Positions 11,248 to 22,590 of a stretch of DNA of 64,000 nt are shown piece after piece. The position numbers and the translations under genes were made by a program. This stretch comes from Nissolia schottii (Eukaryota; Streptophyta; Magnoliopsida; Fabales; Fabaceae), in assembly GCA_003254905.1 (NCBI GenBank), contig QANU01003176.1, positions 62,001 through 126,000 of the forward strand. The letters are read 5' to 3'. A model generated the notes under the pieces. It had not been told where the DNA came from. It saw only the letters and a program-made list of their open reading frames with translations, and made no database searches. Numbering within the stretch: position 1 is the stretch's first letter; the number at the start of each line of letters is the position of its first letter.

Positions 11248-14200
11248 TCAGGAATGCCTTCTGTAGCTATGCCTAACAGGGGAGCGTGATCTGCTCCGGT
11301 ATCTGTCTCTGCCACCATTTCTTCCATTCCTCAACCTAGAATCCATCCCCCTTCCCCCATCTCGATTACCTCTAACATCCTGCTCCCGAGACCTTTCACG
11401 ATCTGAGTCTCTATCTCTATACCTATCCCGCTCCCTATCTCGATCTTTATCACGATGCCTGTCCCTGTCACTTGAATCACTTCGTTGTCTTCTCTCAGAG
11501 TCCTTCTCCCTCCGTTTCCTTCGCTCTTCTGCCTCTTTTTCCCGAGCTAATTTTTCTTCTTCAATAGCCTTCTCTTTAGCAGCCTGAAACACGGTATCAA
11601 CTATCAACATATGTAAATATATAATAAATAAATAAATAATCATTTTATAAATTTTAATGTGCACATTAGTTCTGGACAATAAAATTCACCTTGTACTCAG
11701 CTATGAAGTCGCGGACCATGCCATAACCAACATGCTGCTTCCCTGTGATATGGGACTGAGTCCTTTCTGCAGCATCATTTGCCACAAGAAAAGAACCACA
11801 CGTCTCACAGAGTGCCATCTTCTTCTCCTGAGCAAGCATCAATACCTTCTCATTTTGAGGTTGTGCTAAGGCAGTCTTCTCAGCATTAAGTGTCTCCACC
11901 TGTAACAGAAAGTTAAAAGGAAAATTGAATGTCAAACTTAAAGCTGTTCAGAACTGTCAAAGATAAACCTTTATAAGTTTGTATAGATAATTGAGGCCAT
12001 AGAAACTTGATAAATCAATCAATAGCAAATGCATGGGAAGAAAGGTTTTGCGTCATCTCCAGCACCTTTCTCATAAGAGCTTCAGCTTCATCAACCTTCC
12101 CAGCTTCACCAAGAGACTCAACTTGCTCCAAAAGATTCTTTATTTTCTCCTCCAGCACAGATAGCTGTACAGACTTTTCAACTGTCAGTGGAGGTGGAGG
12201 TGCGGGCTCCACCTCTTGAGCAAGACGTTCTCGTCCACGTCTTACTCTTCTATCCAAGTCCATTACCTGTGATTATTGCCAGAAAAATGATTCATCAACA
12301 TATAAAGAAGAATAAATTCCTTCGAGTGTTGGGATGGGATGGCAATAGGTAGGTAGCCTACCAGTTTCTCACAAAATTGAGCAAGTTCAGCTTCAAATTT
12401 GGGTACGTACGCATCGTGTCTTGGGGACTTCTCAAAGCTGAAGTGAGTCACGTCAATATCATTGTAAAACCCATTAAAGCTGAACTCAACCGTACAATTA
12501 TAAAATAATGTAAAAAACAATGCACTGAGATTTCTGCTTCCATCTATCAGCATATCTTGTTATCACAAGTACACGTGACAAAGTAAAATTTGCACAGGAT
12601 ATCATAGACGTATGCAAGGAAGCAAATTAAGGTACATGTATATTGACTGAATGGCCATGGGCATATCTGGCTGTCACATGTTCATGCAGACTTTATGTTT
12701 AACAATCAGAAACATAATAGTTTCCTTAAAGATTTATTAAGCAACAATTGCAGCAAGAAATTTCACACATCCCACCATTAGAAATCTCATAATGTTCATT
12801 AACAAAACACATAATCATATATGAATAAATCTACTAGTTCACCTTTCTTTCAACTTTTGGTCATGTATTCTCGGGCAAGGTCCTGCATCAGTTTAATGCA
12901 GAAAAAACAATAATTAATAACTGTACAGAAGTTCCGTATGGTTGCCAATTCAACAACCATGATAAGAACCTTCCTCTAAACAAATTTCTTATGAATTAAT
13001 TCACAAAGACACAAAACAGAACACTACAAATTGAAGTCACTACTTCTTTAATTTTATTATTAGGATTTCATTTATGTGTTCCCTTAAATGTTAAGGAACA
13101 AAAAATACAAAATATTAAATAAAAAGCAAAAGTTAATATCGTGAAAATATACAAAAAGGTACCAATGTCTTCTTTAACTAAATAGGCAGATTCGATACAG
13201 TGTAATAAATGCTTTCTTTTTTACAGAACTATATCGTGCGCAACCGCACAACTCTTACAAATGTCTTGGCCCAGTAATAACTGAGGAGAAAAAATGGGTT
13301 TGTCGTTGCATATGGATAGTTTACAAGGGTAGGACAGTTATTTACAGCACTGCAATATCACATGTTGACAAGTTTATCGAACGAATCTAATACATAAAGC
13401 GGCCCAGTAATAGTTGAGGAGAAAAAATGGGTCGCAGCTATATATGATACACGGGTAGTATGGTTTTATAAAAGCACAGCAAATCATGTGCAAAGAAGTT
13501 TAACAAATGAGTCTTACAAACGACACAGCCCAGATGACGCGGCCCAGTAATAACCGAGGAGAAAAAATGGATTCAGAGCAACAAATGGATACACAGGTAG
13601 GATAGTTTCTTTTACAGCATTGCAATATTATGTGGCAAGAAGTTTATTACACAAATCATACAAAAGAAGTGGCTCGGGTATACGTGGCCCAGTAATAATT
13701 CATGAGACAAAACACAATTACATACAGAGTGTTTGCCGTGTTTGCCTTGTATTCGCAGTTCATTACTTATGGAAATTTGCAGCAAATAGCATGGTTTATG
13801 TCTTAGTTTTTTGCTATTTAACCTGTTCCCTAAGACACACATTAACAAGAATCCATTACAGGAAATAACACATTATAGTTGAATTTTACATGACATATAA
13901 TCCAAATTTCATGATTTGTAATAGAATTGAAGCAACTGCAATAAAAATTGAAAACTCACCGAGATCACTGCGCGTGTTGACAAAGAGATCGTGAGGGCAA
14001 AACCGCACCATGTAGAATCCACAAACTTCCTTATCGTCCCATGAGACTTCCTTGTAACCCTTCCTCTCTTCCTCCGTCAAGTTGCGAGCTAAATTTTAAC
14101 ACAACAAGAAGAAAACGCACAACAAATTCATCAACTCTGAAGCTTCAAATTTCGATTCTCCATTTGAAAAAAAAACAGTTTAAAAACGAATTCAGCTTAG

Positions 14201-14275
14201 GAACAAAAAACAACTGAACAAAAATGTGGTACCTGCACCCATGAGTTCGTCGAGCAGAGCTCTCTGAGCGTCCAT
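11248..14275 (-). CDS. LUC7-like U1 snRNP-associated splicing factor
   Basis: Predicted nuclear protein that associates with U1 snRNP and helps select 5' splice sites. Seven exons give 344 residues: 14233-14275, 13960-14088, 12843-12882, 12362-12437, 12066-12266, 11690-11899, 11248-11583. The 40-nt exon 3 is needed to complete the first zinc finger: C37, C45, C60 and H64 form the CCCH set, with C60 and H64 coming from that exon. The second finger is C2H2 (C194, C197, H213, H219) in the CETCGSFLVANDA...RTQSHITGKQHVGY block. A coiled region rich in Glu and Leu lies between them. The C-terminal 110 residues are a charged RS/RD/RE tail typical of splicing proteins. The start MDAQRALLDELMGA matches the family. 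It resembles Arabidopsis At5g51410 more than LUC7A/B. Intron 2 contains a roughly 140-bp tandem repeat. Confidence 0.94.
13190..13715. repeat. Diverged tandem repeat, period 133-144 bp, in LUC7 intron 2
   Basis: The phrase GGCCCAGTAATAA recurs at 13268, 13401, 13541 and 13685 with small changes. In the first three copies it is followed by GAGGAGAAAAAATGG. Later parts of each unit (GGATACACAGGTAGG, TACAGCAnTGCAATAT, AAGAAGTTTA) also line up. That makes three full units, a partial leading copy and a truncated trailing copy. All lie inside the intron between exons 2 and 3. Confidence 0.8.
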
Positions 14276-14986
14276 GGCCACCAGATGAGTGAGAAGAATG
14301 GGAAACCCTAATTGGTCACAGGATGAGCTGAGAGAGATTTGGGAATTTTGTTATAGTCTAGGGTTTGCAAAGAAGCGATTGATTACGTGAAGACAAGTTA
14401 AAGAACGAGATTTCTTTTCTTTTCTTTTTTTCTTTTCTCCCTCATTGGTACGTAATATTTTTTTTTTTTATGCATCATTTAGTGCGTAATATTTTCTATG
14501 ATATTTTTTTTATGAATCTAATTAATACATTAATTTCGTTATGAAACTATTGATAATCACTTTTATTGAAGTGGTTTCATGATAATCTTTGACACAATAT
14601 ATATAAATTTATGTGGTTACTACTAAAATTATAATTTAAATAAAAATATAAATATAAAACTCAGGTTACAATTAAAATCTTATTTTAAAAAAAATCTATG
14701 AAAGGATTATCTTATATGGTATCATTTTGGACACCGATTGAATATTTTTTAATATGCTTAATTAAAGGTCAAATATTACATGACATGGAGAGTCAAACAC
14801 AACTTTAAACTCTTTAGCACAAATGTAAGATAATTATTAGGTTATAAAATTAATCATTAATTTTTTTGGTATCGTTATCTTTTGGGTACTACATTATCTT
14901 ATCTTTTAGTAAGTTGCTTAAAATAACTATTTTTATGTTATGAGCATATTTTTTTAATTTTTTAATTTTGACGAGCATTTAGTAAT
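14276..14986. other. Intergenic, upstream of LUC7 gene
   Basis: This stretch contains the LUC7 promoter and 5' UTR (about 14276-14420, with pyrimidine runs) and then AT-rich sequence. No gene or clear element was seen before the terminal-inverted-repeat element that starts near 14987. Confidence 0.5.
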
Positions 14987-16309
14987 GTTATATATTCGCT
15001 CAATTTGCATCCACCTATACATACACTTCATATTAAATACGTTTGAGTCCACTACGAATAGCTACTCACGCACAGATCCTTACTCTACACATAAACGCGC
15101 GTGCACATGCGATTTACCTTTTCTCAATTTTCATTTGCGTACACAAACTTTATAAGCATATGTGCACAAACATTATGTAGTAGAATGCACAAACATTACT
15201 CGCTTATGTGCACAAACCTTCACATAGACCATACATTCCAGAATTCATTAGATTCTTTGATGCACAAACTTTATGTAATAGAATGTACAAACATTGCACA
15301 CTTATTTGCACAAACCTTTACATAGATCATACATTCCATAATTCATTAAGCTCTTGTATGCACAAACTTTATAAGCATTTGTGCACAAAATTTATGTAGT
15401 AGAATGCACAAACATTACTTGCTTATGTTCACAAACCTTTACATGGACCATACATTTAAGAATTCATTAGACTCTTTGATGCGCAAACTTTATAAGCATT
15501 TGTACACAAACTTTATGTAGTAAAATGCACAAACATTACACGCTTATGTGCACACACTTTTACATGCACCATACATTCTATAATTCATTAGACTCTTGGA
15601 TGTATAAACTTTATAAGCATTTGTGCACAAACTTTATGTAGTAGAATGCACAAACATTATTCACTTATATTCACAAACCTTTACATGGACCATATATTCC
15701 AGAATTCACTAGATTCTTTGATGCACAAACTTTATAAGCATTTGTGCACAAACTTTATGTAGTAGAATGCACAAACATTATTCACTTATATTCACAAACC
15801 TTTACATGGACCATATATTCCAGAATTCACTAGATTCTTTGATGCACAAACTTTATAAGCATTTGTGCACAAACTTTATGTAGTAGAATGCACAAACATC
15901 ACGCGCTCATGTTTACAAGTATGACATTTCACAAGTAATTATCTACTCAAGCATTTATAACAGGTAAACCATCATTATTAAAGGTAGACTTCATCCAGTT
16001 TGACAGAAAACCAACCTTTTTATTATCTTAATATCATTTTAATCAATTTTCACATGATAGGAGGATGCCAATAATGAAAAGATGAGAGGATGACGATGAT
16101 GAGAGGACGACGACAATGACGAGAATAAAAGTGATAGAACGAGGACGAGGAGAATGACGATGATGGAAAACGATGACAGAAACAAGTTCGTGATTGGGCG
16201 CGCATTGTTTATGATTTTGAGAACTGTACGTGAGACGTATTTTGATCATTAATTATGTATAATTGGAGAATATATGTACAGATAGATGCAAATTGAGTGT
16301 ACATAAATC
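14987..16309. mobile_element. Terminal-inverted-repeat element carrying a satellite array (non-autonomous)
   Basis: The left end reads TTCGCTCAATTTGCATCCAC and the reverse complement of the right end reads GTACACTCAATTTGCATCTA, each followed by a TACATA-type run. Similarity continues inward with gaps: AATACGT at 15035 on the left and near 16235 on the right in inverted order, then a GCGCG box in both arms. The arms are therefore roughly 100 bp. Most of the interior is a tandem array (listed separately), followed by a purine-rich GATGA/GACGA stretch at about 16080-16170. There is no transposase frame. Exact ends and target duplication are uncertain; TTATATATT on the left versus TACATAAAT on the right is only suggestive. 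A related short copy lies at 33115-33332. Confidence 0.6.
15130..15908. repeat. Satellite-like array, unit about 121 bp, six to seven copies
   Basis: Each unit contains TGCACAAACTTTATAAGC, a second GTGCACAAACTTTATGTAG, GAATGCACAAACATTA, and CCATACATTCCAGAATTCA. AAGCATTTGTGCACAAA recurs near 15373, 15494, 15614, 15735 and 15856, so the period is 120-122 bp. An earlier unit near 15153-15290 lacks part of the sequence. The two rightmost full units (about 15655-15775 and 15776-15896) are almost identical, which points to recent unequal exchange at that end. Confidence 0.9.
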
Positions 16310-16435
16310 ATTTCCGTCTATTTTATTTGCCATCTTTGGTTTTTGTTTAGTTTCATTTTTGGTTTTTTCTTTTTATCGTCTTCTCTTTTGGATTTTTCTG
16401 TAGTTCTCTTTATCGTTGCATTGAAATTAGAGACT

Positions 16436-16588
16436 TTGAGAGAAATACGGGAACAAAAAATTATTGTATTTTCTATATTTTGTTGAAGCTGAGATAGAGA
16501 GAATTAAAAAAATTGCTTGATATGACACAAAATTAGAACTGCGGAACATAAATTTTCTCTATCTCATTATTTTGTCTCTAGTACCAAA
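16436..16588. mobile_element. MITE-like copy, TTTGGTATCAGAGAC family (diverged)
   Basis: The segment has AT-rich ends resembling the dispersed family seen at 25789, 26990, 35612, 47711 and 63688. It begins near ATTAGAGACTTTGAGAGA and ends in TTGTCTCTAGTACCAAACTTT. It is short and non-coding, and its limits are approximate. Confidence 0.4.
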
Positions 16589-17063
16589 CTTTGTGTGCAC
16601 CACGTGGAACTGCATTGGCTCTTCAACTACAAAATTGGGTAGTGGGCCTGATAATGGGTATAAAATATTTTGGGATTTTCAACTATCTCGGGCTCATACC
16701 AAAAATTAGTTTATTCGGCCGTTCGGATAATTTCATAGGACATATATGCCTTTCTTCCTCTGGCCCAGTTAACGTACCCCCACAAACTCGTTAATGATTC
16801 CAGGGATAAAAAAGACACTAGAAGCAACTAGCAAGCAGCAGATAACAACAAAACCAAGCGTCATAAATCCCTACACAAAATTCCAATGACACTAAAACAA
16901 AATATATGGTGCCACAAACCAAAACAAAGTCCAACCACAAACCTCTCATCCAAGAAAACTACACACCAATCTTCTGTGACTCTAGTTAAAAACATTTCTA
17001 AATACAGTCTATATGAAACAACATAACACATTGAGCTAGTTCACACAATCAATTCCTCCAACA

Positions 17064-17762
17064 ATGAATGACACAGTGGACAAATTGGTAATCTTTCTAG
17101 CAAAGAGAGATGGCATAGACAAGCTTGTGAAAACGTTCCAATACGTCTCAAAGCTTGTAAATTTCCATGTTGAATCCACCAATCCAAACATGGCCTTAAG
17201 GTTCAAGCAATGGGAAGTGGCCTCAGGGCTAAGCAGGAAGGCTTTCAGAACGGGAAGGTTCCTAACAGGATTCAATGCCTTAAGAAGAAATCCAGGTTCC
17301 ACAAACACACTAAGGCTACTAGCACTTCTTTCCAATTCTGGTGAAATGGTTTATTTCTTCTTTGACCACTTTCTCTGGCTCTCAAGGATTGGAACAATTG
17401 ATCCAAAATTGGCTAAGAAGATGAGTTTTATTTCGGCATTTGGTGAGTCAGTGGGGTATGTTTTTTTCATAATTGCTGATTTCATTTTGATGAGAGAAGG
17501 GTTAATCGCGGAGCGAAAGATTAGGCGAAGCTTGAAGGAGAAGAAATCGGAAGACGAAGAAATTAAGAGAGAAAATAATGAGATTTCGAAAATAAGGGGT
17601 GACAGAGTAATGAGGCTAATGGCAGTGGCGGCAAACGTCGCGGATTTGATCATAGCGTTGGCGGAAATCGAGCCGAACCCGTTCTGCAACCACACTGTCA
17701 CACTTGGCATTAGTGGCTTGGTTTCTGCTTGGGCTGGCTGGTATAGAAATTGGCCCTCATAA
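17064..17762 (+). CDS. PEX11B: Peroxisomal membrane protein 11B
   Basis: Integral peroxisomal membrane protein that elongates and proliferates peroxisomes; in Arabidopsis PEX11B acts in light-dependent peroxisome proliferation. Single exon of 232 residues, start ATG at 17064. Blocks close to Arabidopsis PEX11B include DKLVIFLAKRDGIDKLVKTF (6-25), WEVASGLSRKAFRTGR (about 51-66), FFFDHFLWLSRIGTIDPKLA and the C-terminal SGLVSAWAGWYRNWPS. Hydrophobic segments in the middle and at the C terminus suit membrane insertion with both ends cytosolic. The charged loop around residues 155-190 (ERKIRRSLKEKKSEDEE) is the variable region of the family. The subgroup is assigned by similarity to PEX11B rather than PEX11A or PEX11C-E. 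Confidence 0.95.
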   Translation: MNDTVDKLVIFLAKRDGIDKLVKTFQYVSKLVNFHVESTNPNMALRFKQWEVASGLSRKAFRTGRFLTGFNALRRNPGSTNTLRLLALLSNSGEMVYFFFDHFLWLSRIGTIDPKLAKKMSFISAFGESVGYVFFIIADFILMREGLIAERKIRRSLKEKKSEDEEIKRENNEISKIRGDRVMRLMAVAANVADLIIALAEIEPNPFCNHTVTLGISGLVSAWAGWYRNWPS

Positions 17763-19640
17763 AACACTAATTTTTTTCTCGCATATGAATGGATATTTAT
17801 AATTTACCTTGCTTGTTATAAACTCGTTTGTTATTGCTGGTTTTTTTTTTTTTCCTTTAATGTAATAATCTTTTTGGAGACAACATTACTTGAGAGCGTA
17901 TAAAAACTCAAGGCCACTTTTTTTTTAAGATTTGAATTCGTTATCTCTAATTATGAAACGACAATTTTATTATTACATTTTTAAAGACACTTATATTTTA
18001 ATAAAAAAGTGAGTAGGAATAGTATAATTTATACCACTATATAAATACAGCCTATCAAATACATTATAAAGAAAATGCCAAAGATGCCCCTAAAAAATAT
18101 TCATTAATCAAATGACTGGCTAAGCATGACAAATAGCACTTGGCTATGACAATCCTTTTCCAAGTTTCATGGTAATTTGCATCAGTACTATATACTTATA
18201 CATAGAGTCTGATTGGAAGATTAAGTAAAAATAGTGGTTATTACTTATTTCAAGCCAGCTTATTGGCATACACCAAATTATGGTTCTAAGAAAGAGAACT
18301 ACTTCCATGGCATTCTTTTTTTTATTTATCTTTAATTATTGATATTCAATTCACTTTTAGTCTATTAATTACGTCTTAACTTAAAAAATGAAGAGCCTAT
18401 TTAAGGGAGAGACTTCTCCCTATATAAATTGTTCAATTCTCAATACTTAAATTTGAGATTTTTTTAATTAACAACGGGCATAAAGCCCAAACTATAAAGA
18501 AATTACTTTATGGGGATAACCTATACAATTATATCCACACAGAAGTTGGATTCCTTGTGTATGTGGTTAAACTCAATAGACCTATCCCCCAAAGCAAGCT
18601 CACAAATGGCGCAACAAGAGAGACGCTAGAGTGGGTAAAAATAATGGCATCCCGACAAAAAGTAATTGCACAACTAGAGTCAGTCTCTACCAAAATCTTA
18701 GTGTAACCCAAAGAGTGGGTTAATCGGAGGCCATAGAAATTAGAATGTGTGATGTGGTGATAATTCACTTTATTCTTTAATCATATTCATGTGGGTTTGA
18801 TTTTCGTCTATGAGAATGTAAAAATATTTTTTAACTAACAATTTATCACTTTGTGTAAGTTCAATTAATGTAAAAGAATTAATCGTTGTTGTCAATAGTA
18901 TACACCATGAATGCACAAAATAAAACTAGAGATCATAGATGAGTGAATTTAAGATTATTAGTTAAAGAGTTGAAACTCCTTACAATTCTAATGTTTCAAT
19001 ATAATTTCTATTGCACTGCTATAGGTGGAACACAACACAAGTTACAACCTATGAAAAAATAGAATAATTTTCCGTTTTAATTAACTATCATTATATTACT
19101 AATTTTAAAAATAAATAATTATCAAGTTTTATAAAAAAATATAGTTTTGATCCTTCTTAATAAAATTAATTTTACATAATTTAACAAAAGATCAATTGAT
19201 GAGTAAAATATATACATCTTAAATATATTTTAACTATTGAATGAAAAAAAAAGTAGATACATCTTGAAATTTACAAAAATAATTAATTTTTACTTTATAT
19301 CCATTGCTATTAAAAAAAAGGGGGGTAATTTACCAAAAAAGTGAAAAGTAAAAAAAACTTATAAGGAAAATTACCATGTTAACCTTGGGACAAAGAAACG
19401 GATTCGGCGGTTAAGTCAAAACCAGTGCGCCTCCAGAGCTGGTTTCCTCGCTTCTTCTTCGCTCCCTGAATTCCCGATTCCAACATTCATCGCAGGTTTC
19501 CCCCCTCAATCCCTCAGATCTAGAGCGTTTCTTTAATTTTTATATTTTCTTTCATTTTCTCGGCATCGAAACACCGTTAATTTTCTTCTGATCTATTTTT
19601 TTTGGGTGGGTGGGGGGGTGTTTGGTGAGGTTAGATTCAG
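17763..19640. other. Intergenic between PEX11B and PLAC8 gene
   Basis: AT-rich. The only coding trace is a decayed RNase H-like fragment at 18529-18768 on the minus strand. The 200 bp or so before 19641 are pyrimidine-rich and probably hold the promoter and 5' UTR of the PLAC8-family gene. Confidence 0.5.
18529..18768 (-). pseudogene. RNase H-like fragment of a retroelement
   Basis: The minus-strand frame contains YGLRLTHSLGYTKILVETDS, the pattern of the plant RNase H-like (RVT_3) domain found in non-LTR retrotransposons and related pseudogenes: an L-A/T-x-x-L-G-Y/F helix followed by a beta strand ending in E-T/S-D-S. The rest of the domain, including upstream catalytic acids, is missing or degraded, so this is a remnant. 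GGGCATAAAGCCCAAA just left of it resembles sequence that follows such fragments elsewhere. Confidence 0.5.
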
Positions 19641-21958
19641 ATGATGGAGGAAAGGAATGAATCGCGTTACGTGAAGTTGACCAAAGATCAGGTTCCTCTT
19701 GAAGATATCACCCCTGGTGAGCTCAATCAGCCAATTGAGGTTCCTCAGGTCAGATTTCTTTTCTCTTCAATTTATCGTTTCTTTGTTGCATTTTGCTCTT
19801 TGATTATTATTATTCGGTTTATGTTATTTTCTACGTACAATCTGAACCTAATTCTACTGTTAATTGTAAGTGGCAAAAGGCAAACAGAGTTTTTTCAATT
19901 GCAGGGATAGATAGATCAGGAGACTGTGTTAATTGGAAACAATTTCAGATACTGAATCTCATTAGTTTTCTCTTCAAATCGAAATGCTGCTTGACCTTGA
20001 GGCTTGAAATTTGATTTGGTTAATTTACCCCCCAAAAAAATGAAATTGATTATTATTAGTATGTGAATGTGAGTGTGAGTGGTGGGGTGTATCACAATGT
20101 GCAACGCTGCTGTGAACTTGACTTAGAGGAATTAGTTATCCTGTTTTTGTGTTAAATTAAAAAGAAAAAAATGTCACTTAATTTGTGTGTCAAAGCCAAT
20201 ATCGGTAAGAACTTGCGCAGGTGTTTCTGTGAGGTTCTGTGTGTTTTTCTTTAATATAAGTAGATACATATTTGCTTGTGGTTTTTGGTACTGTGCAGTT
20301 GGCCGTTCGCAAGTGCCCTGAATGTAGACAGCCTCTACCTGAAAGCTATTCACCTCCTGCAGATGAACCTTGGACGTCTGGGATCTTCGGATGCACTGAA
20401 GATAGGGAAAGTTGTAAGTTAATGCTTGACCAAGCTCTCAAGTTGTACTTATAGTCTGGGTGTTAGATTAGTCGGCTGATATTTGAGACTAATGGTCAGT
20501 AAATAACCTAGTGCGTGTGTGTGTGTGTGTGTTGTAGTGTAATTTTTTCCAAGTAATATGATTTAAACTCAGCCTTTATACGGCTAGAATGCAGATCCAT
20601 GAATCCATTGAATGCTAACTAGTTGGCAGAGACTAAATTACAGAGCGAGCATATCACATGAAAATTAATTGAAAACTTTCTCTGGCCAACTATTACTATT
20701 GAAATCTCTTCATGCTTTATATGACCAATTGTGGTCAGACCATGCCTATAGTTCAATATAAAGGATTTATATGTATGGCTATGGTAGAAGTTTGTGCCTT
20801 GCAGTGAATCAGTGACATTTAGACACACTGTAGTGGAAAATTGCTTCCTATTTATATTGTTTCCTCCTTCATTGCAGGCCTGACAGGACTGTTTTGTCCT
20901 TGTGTATTATTTGGGCGCAACGTAGAAAGCATGAGAGAAGATGACACTCCCTGGACTGGTCCATGCATTTGTCATGCCATTTTTGTTGAAGGCGGCATTG
21001 CTCTGGCAATAGCCACCTTAGCTGCAGGTTCCATCTTTCCTGCTATTGACCCGCGGACAACATTTCTCATTTGTGAGGGTTTATTTTTTACATGGTGGAT
21101 GTGTGGCATTTACACTGGTCAAGTTCGCCACAATTTACAGAAGAAATATCACTTGAAGGTAATTCTTTTTCACATGAACAGGTCGTCCAAATCAAAGCTA
21201 GACTTGTATATATCAAGTACCCGGTACCAATTAATATGGTGTCTCAATTCTGCTTGCTTCGGATTGGTAATGTAGAATTGGTTGCATGTTAAAAGTCATG
21301 TTGTTCTGCAGGATTATGTTCTATTACAAATCCTATCTTCATTTTTTTTATGCAAATACTATAATTGCATATTTTGATTCTATGAACTATTTAATTGGAA
21401 AGGAAACAAACATGGGCTTGCTGGTCTGTAATTAGGTATCTAAGTATGAACACCTGAGAAACTTTTGGTGTTGTCGTCTCTTTTTCAATGCTACAAGACT
21501 ACCTGCATTGGGAGGAAGCTAATGCTAATGCTGTTTTTGTTGCGTTGTATTTCATCTTTACCCTTCTCTGGCGGCACTAGTAGTAGTAGTCTCTCTTTTA
21601 CAGTTTCACAGTTTGCATCAGAATAGTCGTACATGATTTCCTTTAATTCTTGTTATGTTATTACATAAACCTTTTTTTTAAGATTTGCTTGCTTGCTTAT
21701 TTTCTGTTACTGCAGAACTCTCCTTGTAATGCATGTTGTGTGCACTGCTGCTTGCACTGGTGTGCCTTGTGTCAGGAGCACAGGGAGATGAAAGGAAGGC
21801 TCTCAGACAATCTTTTCTCAGAAATGACAATTGTGAACCCTCCTCCCACTCAAGAGATGACTTCCACCACTGATGATCACAACAAGGGAAACCCTGAAAC
21901 ATCATCTTCAGCTAACAACAACAGTGACCATACTCATTTAGAAATGCAGGCCATATAG
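19641..21958 (+). CDS. PLAC8 / cell number regulator 6-like protein
   Basis: Cysteine-rich membrane protein of the PLAC8 (CNR/PCR) family; members affect organ size or cadmium/zinc transport, but the role of this subgroup is not settled. Four exons give 248 residues: 19641-19748, 20299-20413, 20878-21158, 21716-21958. The N-terminal part carries a CPEC pair ([12 protein letters not shown]). The PLAC8 domain starts at [14 protein letters not shown] and has the signature [11 protein letters not shown] at about 79-89. Two hydrophobic segments follow (around [11 protein letters not shown] and [16 protein letters not shown]). Exon 4 has a [20 protein letters not shown] cluster, then a low-complexity Asn/Ser/Thr tail. 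A second in-frame ATG directly follows the first. The gene resembles Arabidopsis At5g51400 and maize CNR6. Intron 2 carries a GT microsatellite at 20515-20532. Confidence 0.92.
20515..20532. repeat. (GT)n microsatellite in PLAC8-gene intron 2
   Basis: An uninterrupted GT run of about nine repeats, between the intron 2 donor at 20414 and the acceptor at 20877. It is a possible length-polymorphic marker. Confidence 0.85.
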
Positions 21959-22590
21959 GATATACAAAAAAAAGTGAATTTTGGAATTCTTTTGATGGAG
22001 AATTTTTCTTAGACTTTCGGCTTGAGTATTTATTTTTGTTATTGGTCACATGTACACAAACTCATGTGTGCTTTAGAGAGCCAAATTATACCGGATCCGT
22101 GGCTGGCTTTCTTTTTCTCTCTCTATTTTGTCTTTTTTTCTTGTTTATTTTTTCAACATTTATCTTCTAGCTGTCAAGATTAGATGCAGGCATATTTTTA
22201 AGTGCATAAGTTTGATGAAAAAAATGTTCACCTTTATTTGATCATTTTGGAGGCAATTGTGTGGTAGGCTTTATCAGCTCTTTCGAAATATACAAGACCT
22301 TAGTAAATATGAACAGGTCATCTTCAAGGTTTGTGAAAGATGAATTTGTTGATGGTTAATAAGTCAATAACTATGGTAGATGGTACTTAAGTAAGTTTTG
22401 CATGAGGCCATATATTCAATTTCACGAATAGATGTGATTTTTCTTCACAATTAATGATTACTTTTATTTAATTAGTTTTTTTTTTAATTGAACGGGACGA
22501 AGAGCCAAAACAAGGGAGCAAACTAAGCAACTAGACGAGACATAGCAATTTCAGCCTCATCATATCTAAAAATTAAATCCAAACAAGGTG
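21959..22590. other. Intergenic downstream of PLAC8 gene
   Basis: Probable 3' UTR and intergenic sequence. From about 22480 to 22590 a purine-rich segment reads on the minus strand as a possible retroelement 3' end with a poly-A-like run, but it is too short to classify. The hAT-like element is inserted at its right side. Confidence 0.4.

Noticed and set aside
15101..15399. Overlapping open frames in the satellite array
   Set aside because: They arise because the repeat period keeps a frame open for a while; there is no protein similarity.
16591..16794. 67-codon frame upstream of PEX11B
   Set aside because: No homology recognised and no promoter; it is probably chance, part of it next to a MITE-like end.
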